Shown in pieces: positions 8,246 to 15,577 of a DNA stretch of 32,004 bases; positions within the stretch are counted from its first letter, which is position 1; every line of letters begins with the position of its first letter. Source of the stretch: a virus; IMG/VR virus record IMGVR_UViG_3300033145_000951, positions 1-32,004 of that record; one strand, 5' to 3'. The notes under the pieces are model-generated. The model made no database searches and was not told where the DNA came from. It saw only the letters and a program-made list of their open reading frames with translations. The translations under genes and the position numbers were made by a program.

Positions 8246-10158
8246 TAATTGAGTCTCCTTGATCTACCTGAAGTATTTAATTGTCCACCGAATCTCATTT
8301 GTTGAGCAATAACTTGTTTGACTCTTTGTTCGATATCTTTTGATATTTTTGCAGATGCTCTTTCTTGATCTTCTTTTGTCCCTGAATCACCGTTGAATGT
8401 AATGTTATTATTGACAACAATATTACTACTACCGGCCATTTTTTTCATATCTGAATCACCAACCATCCATTCTCTTTCTCCACCATCACCAACCATTGCT
8501 AATGTAGGGGAATCTACATATCCACCACCAGCAAAAGAAGGGTATTTTCCAAGATTCATTACATTGTCATATGCAGATGTGTACAGTGGTCCACCATTTG
8601 TAAATACTGAACTGTTATCAATTACACTCGATGTAGCTCCTGTACCAGCAAGACCACCACTAGCAGCTCCACCTGCTACACCACCAATCAACATAGTTGC
8701 AAATTTACCAATCAATCCTTCACTTGAAGATGCACCCTGTAAAGCATTAAATATTTGTTGTTGAACAATCATTCTCATTAGATCGCTTATAATAGATTTC
8801 GCCATATCTTTAAAAGCTTCACCCGCAGATTTTGATCCATCAGCCATTGCCATGAAACCATCAGTCATTTCATTTGTGATATTACTTTGTATATGTTCAG
8901 CCATTTGTGCATGATCTTTAGCGTATTGTCTAAGAACATCATACTTAGCATCTTCAATTTCAATTTCGGCATCAGCTATTTGTTGTCTCCAAGCAAGATT
9001 CTTAGCGGCTATTTCTTTAGCATCTTTAACAGCTTCTTCTTTTAGTTCTTTAGCTTTCTTTGCTGCTTCAACAGCATCATTTTCTCTACCAATACGAATC
9101 TGCTCTTCTAAATCACTTGCACTTGTAAATTCAGGAGATGTTGCAGCTCCACTTTTTCCACCTCCAAGTGATCCTTCACTTGTACGTGAGGTTTTAGGTG
9201 TTCTAGGCATTCCTCTTTTCTTTACATTATAACCATGCTTATCTCCATACATCTTACGTTCATCAACCCACGATTGTCTGTCTGTGTATGATTTAGCTCT
9301 CCATTCATCCATAGGCATACCAAGCTTACCTTCTTTATCAAGTTCAGCAGCTTCAAAATATGTACCGGATATACTTCTTAGATTCGCAGCAGAAGCTAGT
9401 TTAATTAATGCGGAAGCAAGTTTTGTTGCTCCACCAACAATTTGATCTGAGTTATCAACAAAAACATCAACCAAGACATCTCTAAGTCGTTGTAGTTCAT
9501 CATTGAACTCTGCCATCTTCCTTGCTTTTTCATCATCAAAAGAAGATTTCGTTTTATCAAGTTCGCCACGTAAGTTTTTAAACATTGATATTAATAAAAC
9601 ACCTGACCGTCCTAGTATTTTATTTGCAGCAGCACTTTTTAAAGTTGGATCTTCTATACTGTCTATAGCTTCGGCAATATCGAGAAATTGATCTTCAGGT
9701 GACATTTTAATTAATTTATTAATATCAATACCAAGTTCTTTAAAAGTATCAGCAGCTTCCCCAGTACCTTTTCTTGCCATATCAATATTACGTTGCATTC
9801 TAATTAATGATGTTGAAATATTACTTAATGATACACCAGCTAGCGCTCCAACCTTTTTCAATTTATCAAGCATCTTGACACTAATGCCTAATCTCAAGTT
9901 CATCTTATTTAATGTATCACCATAATCAATTATTGACTTTCCGGCAGACATTGCTTTATGAACTGCAACTACAGCAATAGTAACACCCGCCAACGCACCC
10001 GCCACCTTCTTAAAGTTATTCGTCATAGATGTGGATGTTGTTTTTGCTTTTCTTGCGGTTTTTTCTAACTCTGCCCGCATTTTCTTGGAGGCATTTTTGA
10101 TAACAATAGTACCATTATCTTTAACCTTAAAATTCATGGTTACGTCATTTTTTGGCAT
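8245..10158 (-). CDS. Tail tape measure protein
   Basis: 637 residues. The N-terminus is basic and helical, followed by a hydrophobic segment (GALAGVTIAVVAVHKA, about residues 52-67). The middle is a long charged helical stretch (about 350-420, rich in A, E, K). The C-terminal part has the FMAMADGSKSAGEAFKDMAK region of lambda-type tape measures, a second hydrophobic glycine-rich stretch (LIGGVAGGAASGG) and a tail ending in QLNTSGRSRRLN. The protein sets tail length and is ejected into the host; at roughly 0.15 nm per residue this predicts a tail near 95 nm (inference). It overlaps the end of the GT reading frame by 14 bp. It is shorter than lambda gpH (853 aa). Confidence 0.93.
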   Translation of the reverse strand: MPKNDVTMNFKVKDNGTIVIKNASKKMRAELEKTARKAKTTSTSMTNNFKKVAGALAGVTIAVVAVHKAMSAGKSIIDYGDTLNKMNLRLGISVKMLDKLKKVGALAGVSLSNISTSLIRMQRNIDMARKGTGEAADTFKELGIDINKLIKMSPEDQFLDIAEAIDSIEDPTLKSAAANKILGRSGVLLISMFKNLRGELDKTKSSFDDEKARKMAEFNDELQRLRDVLVDVFVDNSDQIVGGATKLASALIKLASAANLRSISGTYFEAAELDKEGKLGMPMDEWRAKSYTDRQSWVDERKMYGDKHGYNVKKRGMPRTPKTSRTSEGSLGGGKSGAATSPEFTSASDLEEQIRIGRENDAVEAAKKAKELKEEAVKDAKEIAAKNLAWRQQIADAEIEIEDAKYDVLRQYAKDHAQMAEHIQSNITNEMTDGFMAMADGSKSAGEAFKDMAKSIISDLMRMIVQQQIFNALQGASSSEGLIGKFATMLIGGVAGGAASGGLAGTGATSSVIDNSSVFTNGGPLYTSAYDNVMNLGKYPSFAGGGYVDSPTLAMVGDGGEREWMVGDSDMKKMAGSSNIVVNNNITFNGDSGTKEDQERASAKISKDIEQRVKQVIAQQMRFGGQLNTSGRSRRLN

Positions 10159-10812
10159 CTCTGTTATCTCCTATGGTTTGCTTTGCAGTCTTATAAAACG
10201 CTATGATTAATTTTAATGTTATTAAGTTTTCTTCCTTATCATCACTGTCCATCTCAATTACATCTTTAATCAATTGGGTATTTAATCTCCCCTCACCATC
10301 TATAAATATTAATCTGTTTTGTTCAATCAATGAAAATGCATGAACATTCTCATTTAACAGAGCTACTCGTTTTTTAGGACAGGTAGTTTTACAAGGTGGT
10401 TTTTTATTATCTTTACTTTTGAGATATAATTTTTCGCAGATGTCACATCTAGTGTGAGTAGTATTAAAAAGATATCGAGCTACTTCTTCGATGTTTCTTT
10501 GACGGTAAGGGGTTTCACTTTTTTTAAATCTTCAGCGCTTAATTTAACAAACTCAACTATATCCGAATAAAAATTTAACAAATATTTTTTATTATCTTCA
10601 GTATATTTAAACTCACTTCCATCTTCACCTTTCAATCCCTTCCAATCACAAAGACAATATTCACATACTTTCATACCTAAGACTTGTACATGATTGAATG
10701 CTTCATCTGAAAGCAACGCAATATTTTCAAGTGGAAAACTACGAATTTTCAGATCAACAGTTTCGTTAAATTTAAACCATTGCCCATCTTTTAATTTAGT
10801 ATTAATTTGCAT
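10145..10812 (-). CDS. Tail assembly chaperone GT, -1 frameshift product of G and T frames
   Basis: The T frame is open from a TGA just upstream of position 10530 down to the stop at 10145 and has no good start of its own; only a TTG at 10330 could begin a 61-residue piece. It is in the -1 frame relative to G. Slippage at TTTAAAA (10522-10528) would give 97 residues of G plus about 125 residues of T, a 222-residue GT protein, the arrangement of lambda G/GT. The T part contains a CDIC ... CKTTC cysteine cluster that may bind zinc, and a helical C-terminus. GT recruits tail tube protein to the tape measure during assembly and is absent from the virion in lambda. The T end overlaps the tape measure start. 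Confidence 0.82.
10480..10812 (-). CDS. Tail assembly chaperone G
   Basis: 110 residues between tail tube and tape measure, the conserved place of lambda gene G. The segment CDWKGLKGEDGSEFKYTEDN has the W.G..d.dG..y..en pattern of siphophage tail assembly chaperones. A CEYCLC cluster at residues 50-55 is unusual and may bind metal. It coats the tape measure protein while the tail polymerises. The in-frame stop is reached only if ribosomes do not slip at 10522-10528. The gene starts 20 bp after the tail tube gene ends, with an AAGGAT sequence upstream. Confidence 0.85.
   Translation of the reverse strand: MQINTKLKDGQWFKFNETVDLKIRSFPLENIALLSDEAFNHVQVLGMKVCEYCLCDWKGLKGEDGSEFKYTEDNKKYLLNFYSDIVEFVKLSAEDLKKVKPLTVKETSKK
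10519..10528 (-). promoter_or_regulatory. Programmed -1 ribosomal frameshift site of G/GT
   Basis: On the minus strand the G frame reads GAT TTA AAA AAA GTG. This contains the canonical X XXY YYZ heptamer T TTA AAA (10522-10528) and, one codon on, a second A-rich slippery run. The -1 frame is closed by a TGA only two codons upstream and then stays open to 10145, so the heptamer sits at the very beginning of the usable window. I did not identify a downstream pseudoknot by eye. Confidence 0.85.
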
Positions 10813-10831
10813 TATATTTTATCCTTATTTA

Positions 10832-11248
10832 TTATGAAGTTCTATTACATGGTCCAGAACATTGAAAATCAAATGATACTTCAATGATTTCATCTTGAGT
10901 TACTGAAATCGGTTTGGATGTAATATAAATACCTGCATCTGCATCCTCTGCCGTATCTGGAGCATAATAATTAGTACTATCAATATATAGTTTTAAGTCT
11001 GTTATTTTTTCCCCAGCTTTATAAACAGTTTCAATTGCTACTTGTCCTGTAGTATCATCAATATTCAGATATCCAGTTATACTACCACTTTGATCTCTAG
11101 AGCCCATACCATGTACTTTAGTACTCGTGTTTCCAAACACCGCTCCTTTTTTTGCTTCTCTTGTATCATTTAGTGACCAAGATCCTATATCAAGTATTGT
11201 ATAACTACCAATTTGAACAGATCCATCAATTCCTGTCATTGTTGCCAT
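10832..11248 (-). CDS. Major tail (tube) protein
   Basis: 138 residues. The pattern DGSVQIGSYTILDIGSWSLN, then a loop with GMGSRDQSGSITGYLN, a helix and a closing strand IIEVSFDFQC is that of the beta-sandwich tail tube proteins of short siphophage type. It polymerises as hexameric rings around the tape measure. Its position between the tail terminator and chaperone G is the standard one. The SD is GGAG, nine bases before the ATG (GGAGACACAACT, then ATG). The last residues CSGPCNRTS carry two cysteines of unknown meaning. The assignment rests on pattern and position rather than on a single diagnostic motif. Confidence 0.8.
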   Translation of the reverse strand: MATMTGIDGSVQIGSYTILDIGSWSLNDTREAKKGAVFGNTSTKVHGMGSRDQSGSITGYLNIDDTTGQVAIETVYKAGEKITDLKLYIDSTNYYAPDTAEDADAGIYITSKPISVTQDEIIEVSFDFQCSGPCNRTS

Positions 11249-11263
11249 AGTTGTGTCTCCTAT

Positions 11264-11701
11264 TTATCTTTTATATCTTACAAAAAACTGGATTTGAGCT
11301 TGAAGTGCATTATCATTTTTAACTCCAAAATATTGTGTTGATGATATAAGCACCGTATCTGCTCGATATGTCCAATCCGTACTCTTTGTTAAAAAACTTT
11401 CTACATCGTTTTTAAATTTTAATAGTTCTTCATGACCATCAAAACCCGGTTGATAGTCCATAAATAAATCAATTATAAATATTAATTTTCTTATATATGT
11501 ATTCCCAAGCATGTGTTTTTCTATTTCTTCCTCAAATGTATTAAAAGCTATAGACGGTTTTATCTTCATATCTTCCCAATCAAATGAACCAATCTTAACT
11601 TCACTAACATCTGTATCATAAGAATTTGCTCTATTAAGTTTTCCATCTAGTTCTGATTTAAGGGTATCAATAATTGTTATATCTGTTGTTGTTTGTGGCA
11701 T
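11264..11701 (-). CDS. Putative tail terminator / head-tail joining protein (gpU-like position)
   Basis: 145 residues. An N-terminal helix with ITIIDTLKSELDGKL is followed by alternating strands (PSIAFNTFEEEIEKH, YIRKLIFIIDLFMDYQP) and a late helix LLKFKNDVESFL, the alpha/beta layout of tail terminator proteins. It ends in a strand IQFFVRYKR, again typical. It should cap the tail tube and join it to the head. It overlaps the stop of the gp10-type neck gene by one base and lies directly before the tail tube gene, which supports the call. No catalytic motif is expected. Confidence 0.65.
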   Translation of the reverse strand: MPQTTTDITIIDTLKSELDGKLNRANSYDTDVSEVKIGSFDWEDMKIKPSIAFNTFEEEIEKHMLGNTYIRKLIFIIDLFMDYQPGFDGHEELLKFKNDVESFLTKSTDWTYRADTVLISSTQYFGVKNDNALQAQIQFFVRYKR

Positions 11702-12102
11702 TACTTTGTCTCCCTTAAAACATTCTTGACTATTTCACTTTGGTATTCTTTTAAATGTTTGTCCTCAAAAGCAGGTGTTATGAATGGTCGCTTTGGCATT
11801 TTGATATGTTTGCTTCTTGGATGAAGTCCCCCGAACTCGTGTATTGCCGAATAAATTGTATTTGATGAAACTGTACCTATGATTTCTCGACCCTGATCCT
11901 TAACTGTACTGAAAATACTACGTCTTAAATGACCAGTTTGAACTTGTAATTGACCTGAACCACCAAAGTTCTTTTTTGCATGTGCCTCTGCCATAAACAT
12001 TGCTTGCCTTACACCCTTAACAAGTCCTCTGCGAACTTCCTTGGACTTCATATCAATTTTAGCAAGTTCTTTGTCTGGTATATTAATTTCGATTGAAAAC
12101 AT
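11701..12102 (-). CDS. HK97 gp10-like neck / tail completion protein
   Basis: 133 residues with the family marks: an N-terminal helix RRGLVKGVRQAMFMAEAHAKK, the segment LQVQTGHLRRSIFSTVK (TGxLRxSI), TIYSAIHEFGG, and RPFITPAFED near the end. Proteins of this family sit in the neck between connector and tail. The start and stop overlap both neighbours by one base, typical of a tightly packed head-tail module. Confidence 0.9.
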   Translation of the reverse strand: MFSIEINIPDKELAKIDMKSKEVRRGLVKGVRQAMFMAEAHAKKNFGGSGQLQVQTGHLRRSIFSTVKDQGREIIGTVSSNTIYSAIHEFGGLHPRSKHIKMPKRPFITPAFEDKHLKEYQSEIVKNVLRETK

Positions 12103-12674
12103 TAATAAACTCCGTTAACTTTATATTTGCGAAGTATATTAATTGTTGATGTTAATAAGTAATTCGGATCATAAGATAATGAACTTCCAACACCACTAGA
12201 TTTTGAAGTAATTCCTTGCTCACCTTTAGTGTTGTAAATTCGTGAGACTTCTAGAGTACATGCATGTTTTAAATCTTGTGGTATAGTTGCATATCCACCT
12301 GAATAAACTATTTTTATATTTTGATCGCCCTTATAAAAACTATCATCTTTCAAAACAACATATTTTGAATCAACTATCATATAATCAGTAGCAGCGATTA
12401 ATTCAGTAGCACCCCATGACCAATCTGTATCATCATGTAATGAAGTAATTGAAATGATAGGCGGATTATCCACATATAAAAATCTATCATTGTTTCCACC
12501 GTAATATTCAGTATATGTTTTCTGCTTGAATTGATCGACACCACAATAACTATGAAACCAATCAGTTACTTTTGTTATTAAAGATTCAAATAAATTATCA
12601 TCTTTAGTTACCGAACCATCTATACCCATGAAGTCCTTTATTTCCTCAAGTGAGCAAATATCATATGTTGCCAT
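12102..12674 (-). CDS. Head-tail connector protein, gp6-like
   Basis: 190 residues. It opens with CSLEEIKDFMGIDGS and FESLITKVTDWFHSYCG, the helical start of HK97 gp6-type adaptors, then a beta-rich middle (YTEYYGGNNDRFLYVDNPPI), IVYSGGYATIPQDLKHACTL and a C-terminal helix TINILRKYKVN. It should form the ring attached to the portal through which DNA leaves. AGAGGG precedes the ATG at 12674. The zinc miniprotein gene lies 12 bp upstream. Confidence 0.88.
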   Translation of the reverse strand: MATYDICSLEEIKDFMGIDGSVTKDDNLFESLITKVTDWFHSYCGVDQFKQKTYTEYYGGNNDRFLYVDNPPIISITSLHDDTDWSWGATELIAATDYMIVDSKYVVLKDDSFYKGDQNIKIVYSGGYATIPQDLKHACTLEVSRIYNTKGEQGITSKSSGVGSSLSYDPNYLLTSTINILRKYKVNGVY

Positions 12675-12686
12675 TAGTTAACCCTC

Positions 12687-12806
12687 TTATTTTGTTACGA
12701 TTGATCTGCGGATTATAAATTCCTTACATCCACATTTACATTCAGTATGTTTATTATGTGGTTTCCCACATTTAGTACAAACATATATATGTTTGTTTTT
12801 TAACAT
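12687..12806 (-). CDS. Zinc-knuckle miniprotein, 39 aa
   Basis: A 39-residue ORF with a good ribosome site (AAAGGAG, six bases before the ATG at 12806). It contains CTKCGKPH and then ECKCGC, enough cysteines and histidines for one zinc site. It sits between the connector gene and the terminator behind the capsid gene. The CxCGC element resembles the CKCGC start of the HNH protein at 29310 and the C-terminus of the protein at 22397, so it may be a mobile or shared zinc module. Function unknown. Confidence 0.6.
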   Translation of the reverse strand: MLKNKHIYVCTKCGKPHNKHTECKCGCKEFIIRRSIVTK

Positions 12807-12823
12807 GTAGAACTCCTTTCAAT

Positions 12824-12858
12824 AAAAAAAGGTGTACCCCATTTCTGAGATACACCTT
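12824..12858 (-). terminator. Rho-independent terminator behind the major capsid gene
   Basis: On the minus strand AAGGTGTA (12851-12858) and TACACCTT (12829-12836) form a perfect 8-bp stem around a 14-base loop, directly followed by seven T residues (12830 down to 12824). It begins about ten bases after the capsid stop codon. Because connector and tail genes lie downstream in the same direction, read-through or a second start is needed; it probably lowers expression of these genes relative to capsid. Confidence 0.8.
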
Positions 12859-12868
12859 CTATTAGCTA

Positions 12869-14080
12869 TTAAGCTGTTTTGACGTTTACAAAATGATCTG
12901 TAAAGATCGGTGCGCCTGCCATACGAACAGCAAATCTAAACAATACTTGGTGAGCTTTAAACTCTGTACCAGCATAAGGATTAACCTCAATAGATTTACT
13001 CTCTGAACGAATACCAAGAGCATAATTCTGTAAGTTTCCAAACAGAATAAAATCACTTGATGTTGCATCAGTTCCGGATAGAGCTTCAATTTCAGCAAAT
13101 GAATATCCAGCAATAGCACTTGGATTTAATGACATTAATGCAGAATCAGAAGCACCATATTTCAGGTTCATGATATAAGGCATTAACGCTTTGTCTAAGT
13201 ACCATTTTGCGCCTCTACGTCTAACACCAGTTAAGCTATAAATTGCATCAAAATAGTTCCTTGATACCATATCTTCATAACTATTTGCGGTATTAGATGC
13301 ACCAAATATAACATCTGTAGTTCCACAACCTAAAGCAGCTGTAAACGGAGCAGATGTTCCATTAAATACTTCATCATCAATTGTCTGACCACATTCTTCA
13401 ACGGCATCTCTTGTAATATAAGAAACCATATCAATCATTGCATCGTCTAGTAACTCTTGGGAAATAGTTCCCCAAAGTCCAAAACGACCAGCAGTCAAAT
13501 CAACATCTGCACTTCCAGGTTCACTCTGACTTGAAGCAGCTTCTTCAGCAGCATAAGTCATTGATACTGAAGATCCTTGACTCGGAATATGTAGAACATT
13601 TCCAGTCATTGGGAATCTACGACAATCTTGAAGAGCAATAGAAACTAATCTAGCTTTTTCAATTACAGAATTATACCATAGTTCAGGTACATAGTCTGAA
13701 CCTTCGCCAGATGTTCCTTCTTGCATTGCAGCTTTTTGAATCTTAGGATTAGTTGAATATTTTGCAAATACATCAATAACCTCTTTAATAACTGCATCTT
13801 TTTCTTTTTCATTTGAAGGTAAGTATTCTGGTGCGTCTGTACCTTGTTTCTTAAAATTGAAACCCTTATATGTATCTGGTCTTCCAACTTCAATACCTGA
13901 AGCAGTCAAACCCTTTGCGATTTTAACAGAAGCTTCTTCGAGCTTTGAAACCTTATTTTCAAGATCTGTAATCTTAGCATCTTTTTCAGCTTCTTTTGTT
14001 TCTACATCTTCGGCAGCTTTTTCAACTGCATCTCTTTTCTTGAACTCTTTATATAGTTCATCTAATGCGTTCTTTTCCAT
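12869..14080 (-). CDS. Major capsid protein, HK97 fold
   Basis: 403 residues. The first 110 form a charged coiled coil (KRDAVEKAAEDVETKEAEKD, ITDLENKVSKLEEA), the delta or scaffold-like domain normally removed by the prohead protease. The capsid body begins near AAMQEGTSGEGSDYVPE, with VLHIPSQGSSVSMTYAAEEA (E-loop region), GRFGLWGTISQELLDDA, the spine helix region SYITRDAVEECGQTIDDEVF, and a C-terminal ILFGNLQNYALGIRS ... FRFAVRMAGAPIF typical of HK97-type capsids. AGGAG precedes the ATG at 14080. A terminator directly follows the gene, consistent with its need for high expression. Confidence 0.95.
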   Translation of the reverse strand: MEKNALDELYKEFKKRDAVEKAAEDVETKEAEKDAKITDLENKVSKLEEASVKIAKGLTASGIEVGRPDTYKGFNFKKQGTDAPEYLPSNEKEKDAVIKEVIDVFAKYSTNPKIQKAAMQEGTSGEGSDYVPELWYNSVIEKARLVSIALQDCRRFPMTGNVLHIPSQGSSVSMTYAAEEAASSQSEPGSADVDLTAGRFGLWGTISQELLDDAMIDMVSYITRDAVEECGQTIDDEVFNGTSAPFTAALGCGTTDVIFGASNTANSYEDMVSRNYFDAIYSLTGVRRRGAKWYLDKALMPYIMNLKYGASDSALMSLNPSAIAGYSFAEIEALSGTDATSSDFILFGNLQNYALGIRSESKSIEVNPYAGTEFKAHQVLFRFAVRMAGAPIFTDHFVNVKTA

Positions 14081-14150
14081 TAGTGTTGTCTCCTAAAAGG
14101 ACCAACACCGACTATTCAATTTATTTAATTATTCACATTTGTTGACCTTA

Positions 14151-14939
14151 TTAATTTAATTGTTTTAATGCTTCTGCAATTAGCTGCTCATTAGGATCAA
14201 CACTTTGGGACTCTTTTTGGTCCGTGTTATCATCAAACAACCCTTCATAAAGATTCTTCTCAGCATTTAAAGATGAATCTTCGATTTTATTTATACGATC
14301 TTCAAGAGTATCAATCTTTTGTATCAACTCTTTAATCTCATCATTTGTAGTTTGTTCTGCTTTTGTAGCAATGACTTCGTCTTCAACTAGCAATTCTTTC
14401 ATGTAGTTTTTGATTTCGTCAGCTTCTTTTTCATCAATAATCTTATCAGTTATCGCTTTATCTATTGATCTATTTATTACCCTTGCACCAGAATTAGCAG
14501 GTACATTAACAATACTTGTCTCTAGCAATTCTGATTTATAAAAGTCATACCCTTGTCTCTTATCATTATATTTAGCTTCCTTATAATCAGGTTGAAAACG
14601 AATAGATAAATTGTTTATATATCCGCCCTTAATTAGTTTATACGTTGTATATCCGAAAGGGTTTTCATCTTCAGATGTAAATTGAATTTTCATTACAAGA
14701 TTCTTACCATCAACCTTTGTTTGAATTGCCTTACCAACTGGATGTTGTTTTGCGTCATGGCTCCATAATATTGGACCTTTATTCTTCTTAAAGTTTTTAA
14801 GATTCAAACCATCAAGATGAACAACATCATTATCTCTATCTACTGCCTCATACGAAGCAATTGCTGTAATTAATCTTTTATCTTCATCAGATGATTTTAT
14901 TTCTAGGTTAAAATTTTTATAAATGTCTTTATTTTCCAT
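14151..14939 (-). CDS. Prohead maturation protease, HK97 type (S78)
   Basis: 262 residues from the ATG at 14939, chosen because GGAG stands seven bases upstream; the longer reading from 14990 would add 17 residues and overlap the HNH gene. Family marks are ASYEAVDRDNDVVHLDGL, the catalytic His region ILWSHDAKQHPVGKA and the Ser region INNLSIRFQP, followed by LETSIVNVPANSGARVI. It cleaves the delta domain of capsid protein inside the prohead. The last 100 residues are charged and coiled-coil-like, perhaps a scaffold extension. It lies between the inserted HNH gene and the capsid gene. Confidence 0.92.
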   Translation of the reverse strand: MENKDIYKNFNLEIKSSDEDKRLITAIASYEAVDRDNDVVHLDGLNLKNFKKNKGPILWSHDAKQHPVGKAIQTKVDGKNLVMKIQFTSEDENPFGYTTYKLIKGGYINNLSIRFQPDYKEAKYNDKRQGYDFYKSELLETSIVNVPANSGARVINRSIDKAITDKIIDEKEADEIKNYMKELLVEDEVIATKAEQTTNDEIKELIQKIDTLEDRINKIEDSSLNAEKNLYEGLFDDNTDQKESQSVDPNEQLIAEALKQLN

Positions 14940-14955
14940 GTTTAGTCTCCATTGT

Positions 14956-15486
14956 CTAATACGAATGATGCCAAAATTCATGACAATCATTACAAATACA
15001 TCTCAAATTATAGTGTTCATTATTATCTCTATTATTATCTAAATGATGACATTCAACTCTGTATTTAGATCCACATAGATAGCAGGTATAGTTATGTCTT
15101 TGTTTTGTATATTGACTCCAATAACCCGTACAACCGCCTGTCCAGTTAGGAGCATCAACCCCTTTTAATGGTTTCCATTCTTCTGAATTGAAATATGAAT
15201 CTGGATCATTCCATACTTTTTTCAATGATGTTGATATTTGTAATTTAATTTCGTCAGAATGAGGTATACCTTTTCGATATTGGTTTCCCTTCATTATATT
15301 ACTATTGTTTATTTTCCACATTTCAGAATGATGTTTCCCATACATTCCATTTTGTTCACCATATAAATATACTGTGGTTTTATCTATTATAGCGGGACAT
15401 CTTTGATATTTTTCTTCACAACACCATTTTCCTGATGTCATTTGATATTTTGCTTCTCTTCCACAACCATAATCACACATTTTCAT
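14956..15486 (-). CDS. Free-standing HNH homing-type endonuclease inserted in the head operon
   Basis: 176 residues. An N-terminal zinc-like module CDYGCGREAKYQ ... WCCEEKYQRCP is followed by a helical linker with NUMOD3-like GKHHSEMW and KGIPHSDE pieces, then YTCYLCGSKYRVECHHLDNN and CICNDCHEFWHH, the HNH nuclease with its zinc-binding CxxC pairs and catalytic HH. Such genes spread by cutting DNA at sites lacking them. It separates the portal from the protease, which are normally adjacent, and both neighbours look intact, so it is an intergenic insertion rather than an intron gene. Upstream hairpin and AGAACAAAC motif are listed separately. Confidence 0.9.
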   Translation of the reverse strand: MKMCDYGCGREAKYQMTSGKWCCEEKYQRCPAIIDKTTVYLYGEQNGMYGKHHSEMWKINNSNIMKGNQYRKGIPHSDEIKLQISTSLKKVWNDPDSYFNSEEWKPLKGVDAPNWTGGCTGYWSQYTKQRHNYTCYLCGSKYRVECHHLDNNRDNNEHYNLRCICNDCHEFWHHSY

Positions 15487-15519
15487 TGTTAATTATCTCC
15501 TGTTTAGATATTTAGGGTA

Positions 15520-15540
15520 GGGAATGAAACAGGCATTCCC
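15520..15540 (-). promoter_or_regulatory. Hairpin in the leader of the HNH gene
   Basis: GGGAATG and CATTCCC form a perfect 7-bp stem around a 7-base loop, between the portal stop (15578) and the HNH ATG (15486). There is no T run, so it is not a simple terminator. It may hide or shape the HNH ribosome site in long late transcripts, as is known for phage homing endonuclease genes (inference). Confidence 0.5.
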
Positions 15541-15577
15541 CTTTTAAACCGTCGTCCCTATTATTTGTTTGTTCTTA

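Noticed and set aside
8393-8764. Plus-strand open frame of 123 codons
   Set aside because: Antisense to the tape measure gene, which has clear family features; no ribosome site and proline/serine-rich content typical of an antisense reading.
14956-15486. Group I intron carrying the HNH gene
   Set aside because: Portal and protease genes on either side are complete, so there is no interrupted exon, and no intron core sequence is visible.
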